DNA of 64,000 nucleotides from Mytilisepta virgata (lineage: Eukaryota > Mollusca > Bivalvia > Mytilida > Mytilidae). The first letter of the stretch is position 1. Each line of letters opens with the position of its first letter. Location: assembly GCA_028015205.1 (NCBI GenBank), contig CM051518.1, forward strand, positions 56,778,372 through 56,842,371, written 5' to 3'. The notes under the pieces are model-generated. The model was given only the letters and a program-made list of their open reading frames with translations. It was not told where the DNA came from and made no database searches. Shown here in pieces: positions 55,090 to 64,000 of this stretch. Position numbers and translations under genes: made by a program.

Positions 55090-56754
55090 CTTAAAAGGAA
55101 AATTTAACCCTGTGTTTCATAATTCTTTTATTTGCTACTTAAAGCAACCGACGTTGAATATATCTATGATTTATTTAACTTTGGCAGTAATTACAACCAT
55201 TGATAAATTATTACTCTAGATCCATCAAAAACATGCAATTAAATCCAGTATTAACTAATTTTTGAAAGACAAAATACTTATCAAAATTCTAAATCTTACA
55301 CTTCCACTGGTAAGGGAAATCTTATAAAGGATGACCGTTGACTGAAACTGCCAGAAGCACATAATTGTTGCAAAAATCATTTTAAACTATTGGATCGAGG
55401 ATATCAAAAAAATTAAATCTGTTAATGTTCAAAACAAATGCATATCTTAATTCAAAATAATCCATATCATCGAACTGTAGAAAAATCATGCAAAATAAAA
55501 ACGTCGCAAGTTTTGTTATCAGACATCAATACGGATTCAAGGGATGTCCAAGTCAATATACAGAACAAACATACATTGTTGAGGAAAAACAGGACCCATG
55601 AAACAAAAAGTATACTCTCAAAGTATATGCACATATTGGTCAATCAATTTTTCCAAAATTAAGTTAAGAGAGGAAGGGGTGGGGTCAGTGAAAAAACTAT
55701 GTGAATTAAGTTTTTCATCCTACATTGAACTTTTGATCTCTGATCTCGTCCTTAATTGGTCATTTTTTTTTTATACTAAATGACATTAAAACGAATGTAT
55801 TGCAAATTTGTTGGGAACGTTAAACAGTTGGCTGTGTCGATCGTAGAGCATTGAGCACTTTGAAATTTTTTCAGTTCCATAATTCTCCACAGGTTTTATA
55901 ACATGTTAAAAATCTTCCTACATTATATGTGTGGCAAAGTAAAGTATTGCCAAAATTACTTTTTTCTATAAAATATAAGACAGACATTTTTCAACTCCTT
56001 ATAAAATAGACAAAAGCTTCAGGAACAAAATCCCCCAAAAAAGGTATTAGATAAATATTTAATAGTTCAGCACCCAATTTTCTTTTTTTATTTTTTTTGC
56101 TCATTTCCATTGTGTTTTATTCTTGTTCCATTAACCTTCAAATGTAAAATATATTAAAGAGCATTTTGGTAAATGTTTAATTTTGGCAATAAAACAGGAT
56201 TCAGTTTGCCCTTCTACTCTGAACTTTGAAAAAGTTTTATTTTACTTATGTTGAGCTTCTTTTCAGAAACAAAATAGTTTGGGAATTTTCGAGGTTTAAA
56301 AAGCCCACATCGAAGAATTTATTGAGTGTTTGTAAAAGAGTCTTAATGAACTTCATTACATTGGACTTGAAATAATTATTGGTTTTGTTTGGTCCGAGTA
56401 CGTAAAATTGAAGTGATAATTAACAATCTGTCCATTTTTCTTGTTCATATCGATACATTTCATAGTTAGCCTTTGTCAGTGCCATGACTCTGTAAATATT
56501 TAGGTTGCCATGGTGATTAAATTGTTCGGTACAAAGTTTTTTCTCTTTGTTTTCTTGACCCCAGTTGCTTTTGGAATCTTTTGCAAATATTTAAAATCAA
56601 GATGTTTACGATTTTGAACGATTTTTATGTGTGTCATTTCAGCAAATCTTTGAAATGGAAGAAATACAAGGTTACCTCCCACCTTTCAAAACACTTTCAT
56701 TTACACAAACATCTTCCCACACAATCCTTAAAGACAACGACAATTTTGTCACGT
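55090..56754. other. Intergenic
   Basis: 55703-55755 is a relative of 43690-43740. Nothing else recognised. Confidence 0.5.
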
Positions 56755-56830
56755 AGATTTAAAAAACAATAATCTCAAAAGGACAATATGAAAGATTTAA
56801 AAAACAATAATCTCAAAAGGACAATATGAA
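56755..56830. repeat. 38-bp perfect tandem duplication
   Basis: AGATTTAAAAAACAATAATC with CTCAAAAGGACAATATGAA occurs twice back to back. Confidence 0.9.
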
Positions 56831-57367
56831 AGAATGTTTTGTAGCGCTATAAATTTTCTAAATTCAGGAGGGATTGACCACGTTTTAATGTGTAGCAATG
56901 TCAGTAAACGCCAGGTGGAGCTGTTTTGGGGGAAGTTATTTGAAAACTGGATTCCGCTTCTTTACAACCTTTACCAGCCTGTTTTGGGACCAGTATACTG
57001 TAAACAAAATCTGGCTTCCGCCCAGTGGCGCCCCTAGTGTTTACTGACATTGCTATAATGTGTTTAAAGAATTTTATGATTGACGGTGAATTATAATAAC
57101 ATTTGAATGTGAAATGAAAGTATAAATTTTCAGAAGCCAGGTAAAAAAAAACACTTTCGAGGGATAACACATGGAAGAAATGAACATACGATCCTTAAAA
57201 CTTGTCGTTGTCGTCTTAAATTTAAACCGTGTTGCCTCTGAATCAAAACATAAGAAATCTCGATATGAAAATCTGCAATTTTAGAGATTTCGAAAAACAA
57301 ATTTTCAATTGCTTCAAAATTCATAAATCGTCATTGTTTGAATAAAAATTTTGACTTTTTTTTACTA

Positions 57368-57640
57368 AGGGAGCAACCATTTGATTTTTATAGGTTGCCG
57401 GGAAGGAATTTGAAAAAGGCAATATGCAAAATTTGGAGAAAAAAAGGTAGGACCAAAAATCCTCAGAAAAAAAGGCAGGATGAAAAATGTAGTGGGGAAA
57501 AAAGGCTGGATACCCAGAAAAAAAGGCAGGACAACACCAGGTAGTAAAAAAAGACAGTCTCGAAATTTTGCTGAAAAAAACGCAGGACTTAAGATTACTT
57601 CCATGCCCCCCCCCCCATATAAATCAAATGGTTGCTTCCT
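57368..57640. mobile_element. TIR element with AGGCAGGA-type internal repeats, copy 1
   Basis: Terminal inverted repeats of 20 bp with one mismatch: AGGGAGCAACCATTTGATTT at 57368-57387 and its reverse complement (with A for G) at 57621-57640. The interior repeats AAAAAAAGGCAGGA-like blocks at irregular 25-35-bp spacing and has a C-run at 57607-57616 just before the right end. TAA lies on both sides, compatible with a short target duplication. Short frames inside are by-products. Confidence 0.78.
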
Positions 57641-58480
57641 AATATATAGCAATACAGTTGTCCACAATTTTAAGTGTATGCATGAAAAGAACACCCTTTT
57701 AATGAGTCAATCTTAGCCTCTTAACTTGCATTCCATTCCCCTGTTAAAAGGCAGATAAAAATACTGTGGACATGCTCATGCTTTTTCGTAAATGGAAGTA
57801 TCATAAATACTAAAGGAAGAGGTTGTTTTCTTTGAGCGGTAAAAACTGTGAACCCATAAAATGTTGGAAATGTTTGAGATATAACATATAATAGTGACAT
57901 TCAGTAGTTCCCAAGTTTGCCCTCAGAAGAATGTCTTTTTCTTAGAAAACTGGGTTTTGTGTGAAAATGTTCTTAAAAAACGCCCGTCTTTTGGAAGAGT
58001 ATTATTCGCTGGCGCATGCTTAAGTGTTATTTCCTTTTCGTACATGAAATGAAAATAATGTTTACACGGCATTAATAGTAGGTACAATCGGTTTAAACTT
58101 ATCGAAATTCCCTTTTATATTTGATCACCGTCATTGGAAACGCATGATTCAGTCAGTGTACATTCTTTTAGCATTTTAATGTGTTCCTGTCATTTACAGC
58201 TCAACCCGTTTCCAAAAATTACCAAATAGCGTATACACAGTGCAAATAATATTAGTCCGTCTTTGAAAATTTTTACTCGGACGTCTTTTCCATCGATTAG
58301 GGACCCAGAAGTAAAAACTAATGAAATACCCTTGAAACGCCATGATTATCTGGATTATTAAATTAATAATAGGTCCTGGCCTTTACAATGAACATTTACA
58401 GTATGCACAAAAACTTTGAAATCTTATCAATAAATGTATGTAAACAGTCAACACACACAGATAGAGCTTTCAAGTTCCTG
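57641..58480. other. Intergenic, nothing recognised
   Basis: No supported feature. Confidence 0.5.
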
Positions 58481-58710
58481 TGCAGTATGTTAGTTTGTAA
58501 TTTAAATAAAAAAAGATAATCACAGACTGAATACCTACTGTGTGCCTAGCCTTCATGTGGCATGTTCATGATAAACAGGTCATCATACATGTATGCATTT
58601 ACAGTATACCTTTTTTGTCATTTAAATAAAAATAATGATCACAGACTAAGCACCTTTTCCTACTGTGTGTCTCACCTTCACATGGCGTGTACATGATACA
58701 TAAGGCAACA
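58481..58710. repeat. 120-bp direct tandem duplication
   Basis: Both units carry CAGTAT, TTTAAATAAAAA, ATCACAGACT, CCTACTGTGTG and TTCATGATA/TACATGATA in the same order; starts about 58481 and 58601. Confidence 0.82.
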
Positions 58711-58724
58711 AAAAAATATGTGTG

Positions 58725-58900
58725 TTTCCGCTTACCCGAGCGACCCTATTTTCTGCCGCCGACCCTGAATTTTTCAATGAAATTTTGGTAAATTATATTT
58801 TCAGCAGTATTGTTCTTGAAAACGATGTTCTCTTTTTTTTAACCGCTACTACTGACTCCCTGACCTCTCCCGCGAGAATCGCGGGTTCCTTCTAGTTTAT
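58725..58900. repeat. Probable dispersed repeat
   Basis: TTTCCGCTTACCCGAGCGAC, CGCCGACCCTGAATTTTT and the palindrome CCCGCGAGAATCGCGGG. It is GC-richer than its surroundings and resembles a repeat I have seen in mussel DNA. There is no second copy in this window. Confidence 0.4.
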
Positions 58901-61610
58901 TTAATACAAAAGGACTGAAATAAATTATGAGACACCTTTGAAAATTTAACATAAAAGTTTAACCATAGCCAAGCTATATACGTTCCTTTTTTTACAGATA
59001 CTTGACCCTTATCGTCTCTATATTTATCTAATGGGATGCTGTATCGTTGACGCAAAATGCTTTGAATTTTGCAAATGAAACTTAAATTCTACCGGTTCAA
59101 CTTTATCATAAATACTCATAAAAAATGCTTTTTAAAGATCTCATAATTTAATTTAGTATATGGTATGATAATATTTATTAATATCCAATTTCTACATAAT
59201 TGACAAATTGTCTGCTTTTCCGTCACCAAATGTTTCCGGTCAATTTCATAATCATTTCCAGTAACCAATACAGTAATGCACTCATTAGGACACGAACATT
59301 CAAACAATCTATACGTCTTCATTAAACCATTTATACGAATTCAGATTGAAACTGAAGCCATGATGTGTTCCATGGTACGATCAATTAGAACTAACTATTT
59401 CATGATTTGTTTGAAAAAAAAAGTTCTCTGTTAATTGTTTGGTGCTAAGTTATATCATGATTATAACAGAGAGTTCTAAGAGAGGGCGTACTGTAATGAG
59501 GCCAAAAAATGGATGTACACATGGTCAAATAACTGGTACAGTACTGGATCATTATACAAAAATAAAGTGAACTTCACTTTTATACTGTCCTTTATCGTGC
59601 ATTCTCTGTAAGGTTTTAACAATTAACCAAAACCTCATATCCCAAGATCAAGTGGTACTATACGTTCAATTTACCGACAACTAAATACACGTGTGTCTTT
59701 AATTTTATCTCTTTTTTATGTTTTAAATCAAACTTTGTGTGTGTTTGATTATTTGTTTTGTTTCGCTTTGTTTTGTTTTTGACAGATGTTACAATTAACC
59801 ATAAAATAAATTGCAGATAAAGCGTTCCCTGTAAATTTGTGTTACGCGAAGAGAGTAGTAACCTTATATCACCATTTTAATGTACAAATGTACATGTGTA
59901 TGGATATCTGGAAGTAACGTTAGAATGGGCTTTGAAGAATTCAAAAGAAACACAGGAAATTGACATTCTTTAGAAGATATATTGAATAACAAAGCTTTTT
60001 GAACAAACTGGTCTCGTTATTTTATCATGTTTCAGAATTATATGCCGTAACTACAACAACAAAAAAAAGACATAAAGTAGACAGATAGTTTTAGGCATTG
60101 TTTTTAAATGTGATTTATGAAACTCCGATCTGAAAATGTACAAGGAATAGGATGGTTGACAATATAAAAATCAATAGTAATCATATCATCTTTTCGTATT
60201 TTTATTTTCGGGGTTTTAATATTAAAAAAAATGTAAATTATTCTGAAGATAAAACATTTCTTGATATTCAATCCCCTGTGAAAAAGTACTGGTGACTCAG
60301 TGTAGGTTAAAGTCCAAATAGCTATATGACGACATAATACAGGATCTGTATCAAAACAGCCATTTTATGATACCTTTATTAACCAACGAACTAAAAAAAT
60401 CTGCACAATAACCCAATGCAACGATACAGACTGTACATGACCATAGACTACAATATTATACGAGGGCATAAGACTGGAAAAATATAAAAAATTCAGTTCA
60501 TGATACATCTGTTCACAAATGTGCTGACAAAAAATGTACGAAAAACAAAATATGTATCCGAACTTGACGTTGTATGTTGTATTAATGAGTTATATTTTTA
60601 ACATGTTTAAATTTGTCCTGAAAACATTACTTTTAGAACTATTTCAGTCCTGTATATGGTTGTATTAACAAACAGTTTTCAAGCTGTATAGACATATTTT
60701 CTTGTATTAGATCTGTATTAATGAGCTGTACACATTGACCTGTTAATAAGCAAGACACGTTTTTAACTGTATTAGACCTGTACTAATAACCAGTTGTAGA
60801 AATGTATTATTATAACAAGACATCTTTCATTCTATTTCAACACAAGCAGTTTTCCTGCGTTGCTTTTTTTTCCAAAACTTTTCCTTTGAATTTCTTCTTT
60901 CGGTATATTTGGTAGTTTTTTTTTAAATACCTACGTAAATGATAGTTTAATTTTTACCAAGAGAATGTGTCGGCTTTAATACCACTAAAGTTATATTCTA
61001 TAACAGTTTGTGTTGTTTAGTCTTGAGCAGTATAGAAGAAATAATTCGTCGAACTAAAATTCGTACCTTAAAAATTCTGTGCGAGCAACATTTTAAATGG
61101 ATCTGCTGGACTTCTTACGCAAGGTATTTCTCACCTTAAAACGGAGTACTTTAATATAAATAAACTGCGTCATTAGGTATACGGCAATAGTGTTAGAAGT
61201 CTCATTATAACAAATCTCAGACTGGCATTCCTATTGACGAATTCTTGCTTGGGAATAATGATTTTTTTCTTTACAAGATGCAATATGCATACAATTCGTT
61301 ACAAAACTTGATTCGAAGTATATATTATCTAATACAAAAACAGAAATTGGACCATAATTATTCTGCAAATAAAACGTCTTGATGACTTCAATGACCCGAA
61401 GCTGTATTTGTTACATGCTGGGAACCAAGGAGTGTCTCCATCAATCAATCTATTGGATTTTTATACACATGTCTTAAATAGTCAAGATTGAAGATAATTC
61501 CAGTGCGAAACCTTTTGGGCCATTTTATGTTATTTCGACTTTCACTGTCAGTCTTAATCACTACTGTAAGTTATAACATGATGTAGTAACTACATACACA
61601 CAGCATCAAA
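58901..61610. other. Intergenic, no supported gene
   Basis: 60560-60810 has loosely repeated GTATTAGA/CCTGTACTAAT phrases. A 68-codon minus frame at 59116-59322 with four Cys (FECSCPNEC...) has no partner exon and is not called. Confidence 0.5.
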
Positions 61611-61624
61611 TAATAGTACTCGGT

Positions 61625-61725
61625 TATCTCCCCTAACCAAGTTACCAAAGGGAAATAATTGTAAGTGTCCTTATGGCTAAATGGAGACAATTTCATTATC
61701 TCCCGTGGGTAGCTTGGTTTAGGAA
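61625..61725. repeat. Imperfect inverted repeat
   Basis: TATCTCCCCTAACCAAGTTACC faces GGGTAGCTTGGTTTAGGA across about 55 bp. Weak; possibly a decayed hairpin element. Confidence 0.4.
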
Positions 61726-61992
61726 GGTGACTGATTGACGTTTCTGAAAGTTATCAATTTGCGAATAATGAGTTTTCATTTATATTTTTATCTTAACTCT
61801 TCTCCATTTTGATAAACAAATAATAATTTTCGTTTCCCTGCGCTTTCAGAACTAATATGTAGACCCTCCACCAAATGCAATAATATTATGCTCTATTGGT
61901 AAATAATTCTTAGGGTTTTCAATTGATGAATGGTTCTGCCAAAAAAAAAGGTTTCAGAAGTTCATTGTCAAATAATATTCTTTACATGGCAC

Positions 61993-62102
61993 ATCTACAT
62001 GCATCGTCGGAAACCCACGGACGGTTCCGCTTACGCTTTGCTTCCACTTGGTAAGTGGAAGTAAGCGCGACCGGCCGTGGGTTTCCGACGATTATCTACA
62101 TG
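61993..62102. mobile_element. 92-bp hairpin MITE with a perfect 9-bp target duplication
   Basis: ATCTACATG at 61993-62001 is repeated at 62094-62102. Between them, 62002-62093 is almost entirely one palindrome: ATCGTCGGAAACCCACGG on the left mirrors CCGTGGGTTTCCGACGAT on the right, and inside it CTTCCACTT-GGT-AAGTGGAAG forms the tip. A 9-bp duplication is typical of Mutator-like transposases (known for that superfamily), so they are the likeliest movers; that link is inference. It is too short to code for anything. Confidence 0.88.
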
Positions 62103-62840
62103 TAAAGACCTAAAATGTTCATTTATTTCAATACATGTATTTTTCCGTTATTTTTCATGACGCCTTTTTCAGTCTGCAATTCAAGGTGGCAGTTCTACAT
62201 GTAGTCTGGAAAATAGGTCACAACAAATAAGTATATTCAACTCTCTCTCTCGGCTTTCATCTGGAAATCCTACGCAAAGATTACAACGTAATTGTCATAT
62301 AATTCGTACAATATAGAATTCCTAATGGCAAATATTCAACAGATGTACTTAAATTTTTAAATTCTTTTAATTGTTGTGTTTTTTTCTCTGTATTACTTTT
62401 CGCTCATTTTTTTGAATTGTTTCATCTTGATTTAGTCTATAGGTTTGGTGATCTGTATTGTTTTGCTGGTATTTATATGACTTTGCAACAAATGCGTAGT
62501 AGACAAATAATGTATCTTGGTATATCGTATGAAAACGTCACGATTTCATGTCAAAGTGATTTACTGTCTGCCAGTAGGTGTATCAAATATATAGTTTTGG
62601 TTTTTGCTTTATTTCGTGACAGCTATTGATTTGAACCGTATTATTATGGAATAATTGTTTATTTGAAGTCATTCGAGAAAATCTGGAGACAAGCAGCAAT
62701 TATCGCATACTTATCCTCCGCAAAACTTGGATTATTAGAGACTTTCCGAGTTTCCTTCAAAATCATATATGGCTGTATAAATAATGCTTACAAAACTAGC
62801 GAATTTTTCATTTTGTCAGTTTCGATATTGATAAGAAATG
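62103..62840. other. Intergenic, nothing recognised
   Basis: No supported feature. Confidence 0.5.
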
Positions 62841-62881
62841 TTTTTTGTTTTGTTTTGTTTTGTTTTGTTTTGTTTGTTTTG
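62841..62881. repeat. (TTTTG)n microsatellite
   Basis: Seven to eight units of TTTTG, the last ones irregular. Confidence 0.95.
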
Positions 62882-63059
62882 CTTATTTTAATTGCGATGG
62901 TAGACTCAACATTAAATGATCGGACGTTTCATTGTCTCAAGAATGAACATAGAGACTATCCTGACTTCTTTCATTATTTCACCTCATAAAGCAGTAAATC
63001 TTTAATAATATAAGACAGTTTTAGTATTTCAGAAAAGGGACGACGAACTGCAACTTCGT

Positions 63060-63289
63060 CGCTAGGATCAAATTAGAAATAAAAAGGCCAGGATTTTGGA
63101 CAAAATAAAAGATGCAGGACCTGTATGGATCAGGAAATTTTTGGTATAAATGAAAATAAAAATTAGACAATAGCGGCAGAAAAGAATGCAGGACCAACAT
63201 TTCGACGAAAAAAATAGGCAGGATCAAACATTTGATCCTAGAACACCCCCCCCCCCCCCCACCCCATTAAAATCAAATGGTTGCTCCCT
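63060..63289. mobile_element. TIR element with AGGCAGGA-type repeats, copy 2 (left end lost)
   Basis: The right end AAATCAAATGGTTGCTCCCT at 63270-63289 is the exact reverse complement of the left end of copy 1 (57368). A C-run (63245-63260) and upstream AAAAGGCCAGGAT, GATGCAGGACC and AATAGGCAGGATC blocks repeat the layout of copy 1. The left terminal repeat is not recognisable, so the copy is truncated or decayed. Confidence 0.7.
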
Positions 63290-64000
63290 AATCGGAAATG
63301 ATTCCACATTTCAAGAATTTATGTCTCATTCCCACTGCGCAAGACTGAAAAAGGGGGACAACCAGAGGAACAAACCAGAACATTGTAGCGCAAACTTTAA
63401 TGCCAAGTTAAACCATTTAAGGAAAGATTTATGCATTACGGAGAAACTTCTTCACTTCTTTAAATTTCTAAATATTGTAAAAACAATTATTTCCGTACCA
63501 ACTTCATGGCCAGCACCGAATGGAAGTATTAGTGAAACGAATACTTAGTTATGTTTTTATTTTCCTCTTTATTTTTGTGGTTAGATGAAACGGTAGGCTT
63601 ATAACTCTTAATTGTTGACTACATTAAATTATTTGTCAATTTTCGCAATTTATTATCATATTTTTTACCCACAGAACATTCGACAACTCACTTGTTTACA
63701 TATTGTTGCAAGCTGTTTCGCAGCTTTTTTGTTTTATCTTGTTTTATTTTTGGTTGATCATATTTTGGACCAGAAAAGTACACTTTCTCTTTCATAGTCT
63801 TGGTTTAAAAAACTTTGAATTACACTTATTCTAGCTATACTCTTTTTATGTATATGAAATGTTCTAGGTAAATTTCTACATAATTGTCGACCATTGATGA
63901 TTTTGGGGAATTTTGTAAAGACTGCAATGTTTTATTTTAAGATCTGCCAATATTAATGGTTTGAGGAAATACGACGGTTGCACTTTAAATAGTAGTGGTG
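63290..64000. other. Intergenic, nothing recognised
   Basis: A 120-codon frame ending at 63548 overlaps the repeat and has no motif. No supported gene. Confidence 0.5.

Noticed and set aside
56500..57324. Several 60-90-codon frames on both strands
   Set aside because: Overlapping frames in AT-rich DNA with no motif or conserved pattern.
59116..59322. 68-codon minus frame with Cys-rich start
   Set aside because: Four cysteines look interesting, but there is no partner exon, no signal peptide and no known pattern.

Overview
The window looks like AT-rich, intron-bearing nuclear DNA from a bivalve mollusc, most likely a mussel (Mytilus-like). Evidence: split genes with GT-AG introns; many families of degenerate retroelements and small hairpin elements per kilobase; and several short dispersed repeats of a kind I associate with mussel sequence (recollection, not a search). 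Nothing bacterial, such as operons or Shine-Dalgarno sites, is present, and I saw no tRNA or rRNA gene.

Only three host genes are well supported, all on the + strand and all partial. (1) The last two exons of an arylacetamide-deacetylase-like esterase (2842-2963 and 4630-5288). (2) and (3) Two paralogous class A GPCRs, each with its seven-helix body in one exon that begins at the same codon and intron phase (11280-12536 and 36409-37650). A 34-nt upstream micro-exon for the second receptor is proposed at 35608-35641.

The rest is a layered record of mobile DNA. 1-390: Penelope-like RT fragment (-). 6397-10080: 3' part of an old LINE (-), present twice with the same internal deletion. 14960-15690 and 17060-17592/24637-25040: further - strand LINE remnants. 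The last of these is split by a 7.0-kb EN-RT-RNase H LINE (17606-24623, +) flanked by a 13-bp target duplication; that LINE in turn carries a 409-bp insertion with a 5-bp duplication. 25744-28556: a 37-bp inverted repeat, then a foldback element with ~345-bp arms built partly of short palindromes. 28790-29160: another LINE 3' end. 29335-32865: a unit in two and a half copies, with a ~1.1-kb terminal-inverted-repeat element (30680-31757) between copies. 45050-49480: a decayed tyrosine-recombinase retrotransposon (Ngaro/DIRS-like, -) with ORF1, RT, RNase H, recombinase and SGNH-hydrolase regions. 50650-52035: an unidentified - strand coding remnant and a second Penelope-like RT fragment, the latter interrupted by a 219-bp element with a 6-bp duplication. 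52563-63289: several hairpin elements, the clearest being 92 bp long with a perfect 9-bp duplication at 61993-62102.

The host genes do not form an obvious pathway. The two receptors are probably a local duplication separated by retroelement growth. The most informative signals are the insertion events that can be read exactly because removing the insert restores a flanking reading frame or leaves a matching target duplication.
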